A model generated the notes under the pieces. The model searched no databases. It saw nothing but the letters and a program-made list of their open reading frames with translations, and was not told the DNA's origin. Made by a program: the position numbers and the translations under genes. Positions 16,346-23,487 of a stretch of DNA of 38,560 nucleotides are shown here, piece by piece (position 1 is the stretch's first letter; each line of letters opens with the position of its first letter). Origin of the DNA: Nitrospira sp. (GTDB taxonomy: Bacteria; Nitrospirota; Nitrospiria; Nitrospirales; Nitrospiraceae); NCBI GenBank assembly GCA_019636875.1, contig JAHBWR010000020.1:1-38560 (forward strand), read 5' to 3'.

Positions 16346-16681
16346 ATGCGGAGCGGAATATGGGGCCTCGCAGTCTGTATCGCAGTCATGGTGCTAGCAA
16401 CGGCATCGGTCGTGTCTGCCTTGTCGCTGGACGAAGCCAAAGCGAAGGGTTTGGTTGGGGAACGGCCAACCGGGTATCTAGGGGTGGTAAACAGTTCCAG
16501 CGCGGAGGCTCAGACACTTATTACGGATATCAATCAAAAGCGGCGGCAAGCCTATGAAGATATCGCCAAGCGTAATCGAACGCCGGTGAAGACAGTTGAG
16601 ACGTTAGCAGGAGAAAAAGCGATCCAGAGCACCAAGCCAGGACATTTCATTGAAGGCCCGGGTGGGTGGATCAAGAAATAA
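16346..16681 (+). CDS. ydbL: YdbL-family (DUF1318) periplasmic protein, YdbH/YnbE chaperone
   Basis: From ATG 16346, preceded by GGAGGG (16336-16341), the product is 111 residues. A signal peptide (LAVCIAVMVLATASVVSALS) is followed by the DUF1318 core: LDEAKAKGLVGERPTGYLG, NQKRRQAYEDIAKRN and a C-terminal GHFIEGPGGWIKK. The LDEAK..GLVGE.. and YLG motifs are diagnostic for YdbL. In E. coli YdbL is reported to prevent YnbE from self-multimerising. The frame is also open from GTG 16331. The gene completes the ydbH-ynbE-ydbL operon and ends in a hairpin shared with the convergent Moco enzyme gene. Confidence 0.88.
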   Translation: MRSGIWGLAVCIAVMVLATASVVSALSLDEAKAKGLVGERPTGYLGVVNSSSAEAQTLITDINQKRRQAYEDIAKRNRTPVKTVETLAGEKAIQSTKPGHFIEGPGGWIKK

Positions 16682-16698
16682 CCGCTACCCGTAGCGGT
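16681..16698. terminator. Hairpin shared by two convergent genes
   Basis: ACCGCTA-CCCG-TAGCGGT is a perfect 7-bp inverted repeat. It begins at the last base of the ydbL stop (TAA, 16679-16681) and includes the stop of the convergent Moco enzyme gene (TAG, 16687-16685). On the minus strand it is followed by a T-rich TTATTTCTT, so it may terminate leftward transcription. Bidirectional action is inferred. Confidence 0.5.
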
Positions 16699-17329
16699 CG
16701 TTCTTCCACGGGAGCGCGGTATTCGAGTACCCACGAACCTCCCAGAACCCCTTCTCGTCCTTGTCTGAAAATGTGATCTGCTTGACCCATTTCGCGCCTT
16801 TCCACGCGTAACGCTTCGGAACGATGACACGGACAGGCCCCCCATGGTCTCTTGAGAGCGGCTTGCCATTCCAGCTGTGGGCGAGCAGCACATCGTCATC
16901 GTCACAGGCCTCGAGCGGGAGATTAGTTGTGTAGTCATCGTAGGACTTGAAGAGCACAAACCGCGCAAGGGTCAAGGGTTTCACGGCAGCGAGAATGTGT
17001 TTAAAACTGACACCTTCCCAGTCGTTATCGTAGCGACTCCACGATGTGACGCAGTGAAAGTCTGATCGATCTTTGAATTGAGGCTGAGCCAAGAATTGTT
17101 CCCATGTCCACGTAGCCGGAGTCGTAACGAACCCTTTAACGGTCAGCTGCCAATCGCTTAAGGCGATATCTGGCTTGAAACCGAGATCTAAAACAGGAAA
17201 ATTCTCAACAAGATGCTGCCCCGGCGGCAACCGGTCATCTCCCTCATAGAAGACTTCTCGCTCTTCCCCACCGCGTCGTGCTTTTGCCCACTGTTCTTTT
17301 GTTTTCGTGAGTCGATTGAACTCGTTCAT
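16685..17329 (-). CDS. Sulfite-oxidase-like molybdopterin oxidoreductase (cytoplasmic)
   Basis: The 214-residue protein is a single oxidoreductase molybdopterin-binding domain. It contains PPGQHLVENFPVLDLG, the W-x-L-x-V-x-G element (WQLTVKGFV), and DFHCVTSWSRYDNDWEGV, whose C93 is the expected Mo thiolate ligand. HGGPVRVIVPKRYAWKGAKW completes the family pattern. MsrP/YedY relatives carry a Tat signal, but this one has none and no membrane segment, so it is probably cytoplasmic like YuiH-type proteins. The substrate is unknown. GGGAGGA lies 5-6 bases before ATG 17329. It is divergent from the TVP38 gene and convergent with ydbL. Confidence 0.88.
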   Translation of the reverse strand: MNEFNRLTKTKEQWAKARRGGEEREVFYEGDDRLPPGQHLVENFPVLDLGFKPDIALSDWQLTVKGFVTTPATWTWEQFLAQPQFKDRSDFHCVTSWSRYDNDWEGVSFKHILAAVKPLTLARFVLFKSYDDYTTNLPLEACDDDDVLLAHSWNGKPLSRDHGGPVRVIVPKRYAWKGAKWVKQITFSDKDEKGFWEVRGYSNTALPWKNDRYG

Positions 17330-17468
17330 TGCATCCTCCCACCAACAGACTACGAAAAGTGAGATTGATCTGACAACTTCTTTCTCGCATCATGTTGTAA
17401 GATTCCTGAGGATCCGGCGACAGACTTGTAAGCCGGTTATCTCGTTGACAGAACGAAGGGGAGCCACC

Positions 17469-18206
17469 ATGATACGTCAGGATGCCGTCATGACCACTCA
17501 GGTTTCACAGGAAGCTGAATCGAAGAAGCCGAACACGGGCAAGATCGTGATTGCCTTGCTGATCGCATTGGGCATGGGGGCATTTTTGTATTTTGATGTC
17601 GGACAGTTTCTATCCCTGGCCTCACTGAAGGAGAATCGAGATCTTCTGTTGGCATTCACGGACACGAATTTTGTGCCGGCGGTAGCGATTTTCATCGTGG
17701 CCTACGTGCTTGTGGCCGGCTTGTCTCTTCCTGGGGCTGTCATCCTCACGCTGGCCGGTGGGTTCTTGTTCGGCGCGGGCTGGGCAACGTTGTTCATCAA
17801 TATCGGGGCTACGACCGGCGCGACCATGGCGTTTCTGGCCGCACGTTATTTATTACGAGATACAGTCGAACAAAAGTTTGGAAAATGGCTGAAGCCGTTC
17901 CAGGAAGGATTCGCTAAGAATGCCTTCAGCTACTTGTTAACCCTCCGCCTCATCCCGCTCTTTCCTTTCTTCGTGGTAAACCTCGTGTCGGGACTGACGC
18001 GAGTCAATACCGGAACGTATGTCACAGCCACAGCCATCGGCATTATTCCCGGTTCTTTTGTCTACGCCTACGCAGGACGACAACTGGGTACTATTGAATC
18101 CTTGAAAGAAATTGCCTCGCCCAATGTGATTGCGGCCTTTGTGTTGCTTGGACTTCTGGCATTGGCCCCAGTGCTGTACAGGAAATACGCAGCACGATCT
18201 GCCTGA
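17469..18206 (+). CDS. TVP38/TMEM64 (DedA-like) membrane protein
   Basis: I place the start at ATG 17469 after AAGGGG (17456-17461 region); the frame itself is open from 17307. The 245-residue product has a short cytoplasmic N-terminus. It then has several hydrophobic spans (IVIALLIALGMGAFLYF; VAIFIVAYVLVAGLSLPGA; AGGFLFGAGWATLFINIGAT; the C-terminal VIAAFVLLGLLALAPVLY). The SNARE-associated/VTT core includes FG..WAT...GA..GA..AFL..RYLLRD and LRLIPLFPFFVVNLVSGL. VTT proteins are implicated in lipid scrambling and membrane homeostasis. It forms a set with the following MerA-like flavoprotein and DUF3047 gene; the TVP38/MerA-like pairing is common in bacteria and sometimes seen as a fusion. Confidence 0.9.
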   Translation: MIRQDAVMTTQVSQEAESKKPNTGKIVIALLIALGMGAFLYFDVGQFLSLASLKENRDLLLAFTDTNFVPAVAIFIVAYVLVAGLSLPGAVILTLAGGFLFGAGWATLFINIGATTGATMAFLAARYLLRDTVEQKFGKWLKPFQEGFAKNAFSYLLTLRLIPLFPFFVVNLVSGLTRVNTGTYVTATAIGIIPGSFVYAYAGRQLGTIESLKEIASPNVIAAFVLLGLLALAPVLYRKYAARSA

Positions 18207-18245
18207 TGACAGCGACTGATGATAGGTAAGAAATGGTGAGATCCA

Positions 18246-19829
18246 ATGATCACGCAACCTGTCCAAAGGATGACCGGCATGAGTGAGTCTGATCAATCTC
18301 TCGTGTATCCCAACGACGAACACAATCGGCAACTTGTCGCCAATGTACATCCGTCAAACTGGGTCAACCCCGAATCGGCGGCGCGATATAACCTGGTAGT
18401 GATCGGGGCAGGAACTGCCGGTTTGATTACGGCCGTTGTGGCGGCGAGTCTCGGCGCGAAAGTTGCTTTGATTGAAAAACATTTAATGGGTGGAGACTGT
18501 CTGAATGTCGGGTGTGTGCCGTCGAAAGGTATGATTCGCGCAGCGAGAGCATGGGTCGATTTACGGAAAGCATCAGAATTCGGCCTTCACATCCCACCTG
18601 GGGTGACATACGATTTCGGAGCCGTGATGACTCGGATGAGAAAGCTACGGGCGCGCATCAGCCAAAATGACTCGGCCCATAGGTATGCCAAACTTGGAGT
18701 TGATGTCTACATCGGGAGCGGGCGTTTTCTGGGCACCGATATGATTCAAGTCAACGGATCGGCAGGCGATCGGATTCTCAGGTTTGTGAAGGCCGCTGTC
18801 TGTACCGGCGCGCGGGCTTCGGAGCCACCCATACCAGGGCTCCAGGAGGCGGGGTATCTCACGAACGAGACGGTCTTCTCCTTAACCCAGCTCCCTCAAC
18901 GGATTGGAGTAATCGGGGCGGGCCCGATTGGGTGTGAGCTCGCGCAGGCTTTTGCTCGGTTTGGCAGCCAGGTCTCCCTGATCGAGGCGACCCATGGCAT
19001 CATGCCGAATGAAGATCGTGATGCGGCGGAGATTGTCGAGCAACAGATGCGTCGCGATGGTGTTCAACTACTTTGCTGCGGGAAGGACGTGAGAGTGGAG
19101 AAAACCCCCGATGGGAAACGTCTGACCGTCGATTCGCATAGTCAGCAGTATGATGTGACGGTCGATGAGATTCTTGTCGGGGCAGGGCGGACCCCGAACG
19201 TTGAGGGGATTGGTCTTGAGGCAGCAGGCGTGGACTACGATAAGAACGGAATCAAGGTCAATGCGCGCCTCCAAACGACCAATCCAAAGATCTATGCAGC
19301 GGGCGACATCTGCTCACGGTACAAGTTTACCCATGCCGCCGATGCCATGGCACAAATCGTCATTCAGAATGCACTCTTTCCTCATCCGTTGGGGTTAGGG
19401 TACGCCAATGTCGAAACCTTGAACATGCCATGGTGCACTTTCACTGAACCCGAAATCGCCCATGTCGGCATGTATGAAAAGGATGCCAAGGAAAAGGGGA
19501 TTGAGCTGGAAACCTATACCTACAAGTTGGATGAGGTTGATCGGGCAATCCTCGATGGAGAGGACGAAGGATTTGCGCGCGTCCACATCAAAAAAGGAAC
19601 CGATAAGATCCTCGGGGCGACGATCGTGGCGGCACGTGCCGGGGATATGATCAGCGAATTGTCCGTAGCCATGAAAGCAGGGGGAGCAAAGACGATCGCT
19701 GGGACAATCCATCCATACCCGACACAAGCCGAGGTGAATAAGAAGGTGGTGAATATGTGGCGGAAAGCCCATTTTACACCGAGCACAAAGAACGTTCTTA
19801 TGAAAGTGTTTGCCTGGATGAGACGATAG
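18246..19829 (+). CDS. MerA-like FAD pyridine nucleotide-disulfide oxidoreductase
   Basis: The 527-residue flavoprotein belongs to the dihydrolipoamide dehydrogenase/mercuric reductase class. NLVVIGAGTAGLITA (about 49-63) binds FAD, and GGDCLNVGCVPSKG holds the redox-active pair C85/C90. IGVIGAGPIGCELAQAF binds NAD(P)H, and IYAAGDICSRYKFTH is the second FAD element. The C-terminal dimerisation domain has HPYPTQAEVNKK. It lacks the N-terminal metal-binding HMA domain and the C-terminal vicinal cysteines of true mercuric reductase, so mercury reduction is unlikely; the substrate is unknown. GGTGAG lies 6 bases before ATG 18246; in-frame ATGs at 18270 and 18279 are alternatives. It follows the TVP38 gene by about 40 bases. 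Confidence 0.9.
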   Translation: MITQPVQRMTGMSESDQSLVYPNDEHNRQLVANVHPSNWVNPESAARYNLVVIGAGTAGLITAVVAASLGAKVALIEKHLMGGDCLNVGCVPSKGMIRAARAWVDLRKASEFGLHIPPGVTYDFGAVMTRMRKLRARISQNDSAHRYAKLGVDVYIGSGRFLGTDMIQVNGSAGDRILRFVKAAVCTGARASEPPIPGLQEAGYLTNETVFSLTQLPQRIGVIGAGPIGCELAQAFARFGSQVSLIEATHGIMPNEDRDAAEIVEQQMRRDGVQLLCCGKDVRVEKTPDGKRLTVDSHSQQYDVTVDEILVGAGRTPNVEGIGLEAAGVDYDKNGIKVNARLQTTNPKIYAAGDICSRYKFTHAADAMAQIVIQNALFPHPLGLGYANVETLNMPWCTFTEPEIAHVGMYEKDAKEKGIELETYTYKLDEVDRAILDGEDEGFARVHIKKGTDKILGATIVAARAGDMISELSVAMKAGGAKTIAGTIHPYPTQAEVNKKVVNMWRKAHFTPSTKNVLMKVFAWMRR

Positions 19830-19854
19830 TGGTTTGCGGGGGAGAAGAGTACGT

Positions 19855-20583
19855 ATGATCCACATACTCATGATCTTAGGGATCACTCTGTGGAGTGCGT
19901 TGGTATGGGCTCAGGGCGACTCCATGCTCGAGGTCGGGAAGTTTTCATCAAGCGAACCAGGACTCAGCCTGCCTGAAGGCTGGAAACCATTGACCTTCTC
20001 GAAAATTCCCAAGTTAACGACGTATGAAGTTGTCAAAGATGGTGAACAGGTGGTGGTCAAAGCAACGAGCGATGCATCAGCGTCAGGGTTGACCAAGGAA
20101 GTCAAGATCGATCCGAAGGAGTTTCCCGTCGTGCGATGGCACTGGAAAGTCGAGAACCTGCTCAAGAAGAGCGATGCCACGCGAAAAGATGGGGACGACT
20201 ATCCCGCTCGTCTCTACATCACGTTTGAATACGACCCTGAAAAGGTTAGCTTTAGCAAAAAGCTCAAGTACAAAGCCGGACAAGTATTGTTCGGTGACAT
20301 TCCAATCGGGGCGATCAACTATGTGTGGGAAAGACAGGCTCCCGTCGGTTCGATTATTGACAATGCCTACACGGACTTCGTCAAGATGGTAGTCGTCGAG
20401 AGCGGGCTGCAAAGACTTGGTATGTGGGTCGAGGAAGAGCGAAACATCTATGAGGACTACAAGAAGGCATTTGGGGAAGAACCCCCGCTGATCAACGGCG
20501 TGGCAATTATGAGCGACACGGATAACACCAAGGAGCGGGCCGTGGCCTACTATGGAGACATTATATTTGTGAAAATGCCTTAA
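19855..20583 (+). CDS. DUF3047 exported protein
   Basis: The ATG at 19855 gives a 242-residue protein with a signal peptide (MIHILMILGITLWSALVWAQ). The upstream TTG at 19834 would put charged residues in front of it. The DUF3047 domain is visible as EVGKFSS..PGLSLPEGWKPLTF, VVRWHWKVENLLKKSDATRKDGDDYPARLYI, the block AINYVWERQAPVGSIIDNAY, and ERAVAYYGDIIF near the C-terminus. The fold is probably a beta-sandwich resembling carbohydrate-binding or allantoicase-like modules. The function is unknown. It starts 25 bases after the MerA-like gene and probably shares its transcript. The location is periplasmic. Confidence 0.87.
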   Translation: MIHILMILGITLWSALVWAQGDSMLEVGKFSSSEPGLSLPEGWKPLTFSKIPKLTTYEVVKDGEQVVVKATSDASASGLTKEVKIDPKEFPVVRWHWKVENLLKKSDATRKDGDDYPARLYITFEYDPEKVSFSKKLKYKAGQVLFGDIPIGAINYVWERQAPVGSIIDNAYTDFVKMVVVESGLQRLGMWVEEERNIYEDYKKAFGEEPPLINGVAIMSDTDNTKERAVAYYGDIIFVKMP

Positions 20584-20844
20584 GAAGGACTCTTAAAACC
20601 TATTGATCCGACTGCCGATCTTCAGCCTGCAGACTGCACCGCCTCCACCCCTCCCTCATCGATTCTTACTGGTTTATCTCATGTGTGCGTTTCCTGATCA
20701 CCTATGTCCCACTGGATTCGATATGCCGACGCGCCAAACCCTCACGCTGTGACAGAAATGTGATTCTTTCGCGAGGGTGGCGTGAGATCGTCAAACTATC
20801 GTGGGAGAGTCATGTTGTGGGATCCATAAACCAAGGAGGGCTGA

Positions 20845-21948
20845 ATGATTGGTAAGTTGATCATAGGTGCACTGGCAACGGCGAGCATTCTTGCTGGGTC
20901 GGTGACCAGCCTGGTGTTTGCCAACGATGAGTGGCAACGGCCAACGGTCTACACGATGTCGAATGATCCAAGCAGCAATGCTGTTCTCGTATTCAGACAG
21001 CATGGAGACACGCTGGTTCCTGCTGGGTCGTTTCTCACAGGAGGAAAGGGGACTGGGAGTGGACTGGGCAATCAAGGCGCGCTGGCATTTAGCGATGATG
21101 GTGACGCGCTGCTGGTTGTGAATCCCGGCAGTGATGATATTTCGGTATTTCAGATCAACGGCCGTCAACTCAGGCTGATAGACCGAGTGCCTTCGGGAGG
21201 AACCCACCCGATCAGTATTACAACGCATGAGGATTACGTCTATGTGTTGAACGCGGGAGGGGCCGGCAATATTGCCGGGTTCGAACTCACGTATCATAAC
21301 AAGCTGAAGCCTATCGCTGGTTCGATTCAACTGCTCAGTGGGGCAAATACCGCTCCGGCTCAAATTGCGTTTAATCCATCCGGAGATACGCTGGTCGTGA
21401 CCGAGAAGGCGACGCAGATCATCGATACCTATGCAGTCAATGAAGAGGGGGTGGCGTCTGGGCTTGTCTCGCAGCCTTCCAGTGGTGTGACTCCGTTTGG
21501 ATTTGCATTCACTCGACGAGGAGCGTTGGTGGTCAGCGAGGCATTCGGTGGGGCGCCAAACGGGTCTGCTGTCTCTTCATACAGGCTTCGGAACGATGCA
21601 TTGACGGTCGTGAGCGGATCGGTTCCCACCACCCAAACGGCTGCCTGCTGGATCGTCATTACAAAGAACGGAAAGTTCGCCTATGCCAGCAACACCGGCA
21701 GCAACAATATTTCGAGTTATACAGTACAACGTGATGGACGGTTGACGTTACAGGAAGCCGTGGCCACGCCTACGGGAGCGGGTCCGATCGACATGGCATT
21801 GAATCAGAACAGCCGATTCCTGTATGTGCTGAATGCAGGTTCAGACTCGATTGATGTCTTTCACGTCAATCGTGGGAACGGACGCTTGACCAGTGGGACA
21901 GGTGTTTCCGGCCTCCCTGATGGAGCCAATGGGCTTGTGGCACGCTGA
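20845..21948 (+). CDS. Exported lactonase-like seven-bladed beta-propeller
   Basis: The 367-residue protein has a signal peptide (LIIGALATASILAGSVTSLVFA, cleavage near FAN-DE). Repeated propeller blades follow: ALAFSDDGDALLVVNPGSDDIS, YVLNAGGAGNIAGFELT, QIAFNPSGDTLVVTEKAT, FAYASNTGSNNISSYTVQ and FLYVLNAGSDSIDVFHVN. This is the lactonase/YVTN pattern (6-phosphogluconolactonase-like fold). Being exported, it is more likely a periplasmic binding or hydrolytic protein than a pentose-phosphate enzyme. CAAGGAGGG lies about 6 bases before ATG 20845. It is followed by a 12-bp hairpin and then an ECF sigma gene. The intergenic region before it (20584-20844) holds no gene I can support. Confidence 0.85.
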   Translation: MIGKLIIGALATASILAGSVTSLVFANDEWQRPTVYTMSNDPSSNAVLVFRQHGDTLVPAGSFLTGGKGTGSGLGNQGALAFSDDGDALLVVNPGSDDISVFQINGRQLRLIDRVPSGGTHPISITTHEDYVYVLNAGGAGNIAGFELTYHNKLKPIAGSIQLLSGANTAPAQIAFNPSGDTLVVTEKATQIIDTYAVNEEGVASGLVSQPSSGVTPFGFAFTRRGALVVSEAFGGAPNGSAVSSYRLRNDALTVVSGSVPTTQTAACWIVITKNGKFAYASNTGSNNISSYTVQRDGRLTLQEAVATPTGAGPIDMALNQNSRFLYVLNAGSDSIDVFHVNRGNGRLTSGTGVSGLPDGANGLVAR

Positions 21949-21955
21949 TAATCAG

Positions 21956-21993
21956 GAGGCTCATGAGTGCTGTACACGCGGCTCATGAGCCTC
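21956..21993 (+). terminator. Hairpin after the beta-propeller gene
   Basis: GAGGCTCATGAG (21956-21967) pairs perfectly with CTCATGAGCCTC (21982-21993) across a 14-base loop, 7 bases after the stop codon. The following ATGTTGTTCTT is only moderately T-rich, so termination is likely but not certain. Confidence 0.55.
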
Positions 21994-22041
21994 ATGTTGT
22001 TCTTGATGAATGTCTATGAAACTTCCAGCAGGTGAGTGTTC

Positions 22042-22632
22042 ATGATTCCGTCATCCTCCACAATCAAGCCGCCTTGCCTCGCCGAGACGGAAGCAGTCGT
22101 AGTTCTGCGACTTCGGCAAGGTGATGAAGAGGCGTTTCAGGAAGTGGTCAATCAACACCATGGTGTGCTGATCCGGATCGCTATGACCTATGTGGCTGAT
22201 CGAGAGATGGCGAAAGACGTCGTGCAGGACACCTGGATAGCTGTCATTGAGAGTCTGAACTGTTTTGAAGGCCGGTCGTCGCTTCGGACCTGGATCTGCG
22301 GAATCCTGATCCATAAGGCGCTGGATCGCAGGGCTCGCGAGAAGCGACGCAGGACGCCAGCCGCGGCCGGATATCAGACGTTGTCGTCGCGTTCTTGGGA
22401 CGATCGGACACCGGAGAACCTACTTGCGAGCAGACAGGCAGTTCATGCCATGCAACATGCCATCGAGTGCTTGCCGGTGAGTTTGAAATCCGTGCTCATC
22501 CTTCGAGATCGGGACGGGGTGGATGCGACTCAGGTGTGTCGCATGCTGAACATCAAAACAACTAACATGTACGTTCGGCTCCACCGGGCGAGAGAACGAG
22601 TGAAAGTGGCGGTGCAAGCTGCTCTAGGGTAA
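22042..22632 (+). CDS. ECF-family RNA polymerase sigma factor
   Basis: The 196-residue protein has sigma region 2 (LRLRQGDEEAFQEVVNQHHG, AMTYVADREMAKDVVQDTWI and FEGRSSLRTWICGILIHKAL). It also has region 4 (AIECLPVSLKSVLILRDRDG, then QVCRMLNIKTTNMYVRLHRARERVK). The ATG at 22042 is preceded by AGGTGA with a 6-base spacer; the GTG at 22036 is less likely. Region 4 has the unusual helix NIKTTNMYVRLHRAR where most ECFs read VSxGTVKSRLxRAR. No anti-sigma gene adjoins it. The neighbours are the exported beta-propeller upstream and a two-component pair downstream, so its regulator cannot be named. Confidence 0.9.
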   Translation: MIPSSSTIKPPCLAETEAVVVLRLRQGDEEAFQEVVNQHHGVLIRIAMTYVADREMAKDVVQDTWIAVIESLNCFEGRSSLRTWICGILIHKALDRRAREKRRRTPAAAGYQTLSSRSWDDRTPENLLASRQAVHAMQHAIECLPVSLKSVLILRDRDGVDATQVCRMLNIKTTNMYVRLHRARERVKVAVQAALG

Positions 22633-22773
22633 GCTGGTGCATCACGCGATGATCAAGAAGACCAGAATCCCGTCAGCTTATCCGTGCCTTGAGGCTCCTA
22701 CCGAGCGGCATGAGAGACTGAGTCACATTCCCTGATTTAGGAAGGAGCGCACGTTGCGCCGAGATAACCGGTA

Positions 22774-23487
22774 ATGCCTCGAAACATTCTGGTGATAGAA
22801 GATGATCAACACATTGCGGATCTCGTACGATTTCATCTGTGTGATATGGGGTATGACGTCCAAGTGGTGCATGATGGTCGCATTGGTCTTACGCAAGCCG
22901 TCTCGACCCCGTACGATCTGATCATTCTTGATGTGATGCTTCCTGGGATGGATGGGTTGGAGTTGTGCAGGCAATTGCGTGCGAACCCACGGTACAGCCC
23001 GATCCTCATGTTGACGGCCAAGTCTGCGGAAAGTGATCGCGTGTTAGGGTTGGAAGTGGGGGCCGACGACTATCTGACCAAACCGTTCAGTGTGTTGGAA
23101 CTTCTGGCTCGAGTGAAGGCCTTATTTCGGCGTCTGGATGCCCTGACGACGAAGGCTACTCCGCAAGAGCAGAAAACGATCCGGGCAGGCGAGCTGACGA
23201 TCGATGTGGAAAAACGAAAGGTCGCGCTTCGTGGAAAAGCCGTCGACCTCACGGCGAAAGAATTCGACCTCTTGCTCCAATTTGCGCAACATCCCGGCCA
23301 TGTCTATACCCGGTCCAAGCTGCTAGACCTCGTGTGGGGCTATGCACATGACGGCTATGAACATACCGTAAACTCACACATCAACCGGCTCAGGGCCAAG
23401 ATCGAACAGGACACCAGTCATCCTCGGTACATTCTCACGGTGTGGGGGGTCGGCTACAGCTTTTCAGAAGAATGGGCGTGTGAGTGA
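22774..23487 (+). CDS. OmpR/PhoB-type response regulator
   Basis: The 237-residue regulator has a receiver domain with acidic pocket D10/D11, phospho-acceptor D53 (LIILDVMLPGMDG), the conserved MLTAKS, and DDYLTKPFS with the conserved Lys. A winged-helix DNA-binding domain follows (about 135-235), with VALRGKAVDLTAKEFDLL, RSKLLDLVWG, HTVNSHINRLRAKIE and ILTVWGVGYSF. It acts as a transcription factor when phosphorylated. Its last 8 bases overlap the GTG start of the histidine kinase gene, so the two are co-translated partners. Target genes are not evident from the window. Confidence 0.95.
   Translation: MPRNILVIEDDQHIADLVRFHLCDMGYDVQVVHDGRIGLTQAVSTPYDLIILDVMLPGMDGLELCRQLRANPRYSPILMLTAKSAESDRVLGLEVGADDYLTKPFSVLELLARVKALFRRLDALTTKATPQEQKTIRAGELTIDVEKRKVALRGKAVDLTAKEFDLLLQFAQHPGHVYTRSKLLDLVWGYAHDGYEHTVNSHINRLRAKIEQDTSHPRYILTVWGVGYSFSEEWACE

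Noticed and set aside
17307..17468. N-terminal extension of the TVP38 protein
   Set aside because: It would overlap the divergent Moco gene's start and its ribosome binding site; the sequence is unconserved in look, and ATG 17469 has a good AAGGGG.
18246..19829. Mercury-resistance (mer) operon
   Set aside because: The flavoprotein has no HMA domain or C-terminal vicinal cysteines, and no merR, merT or merP is nearby.
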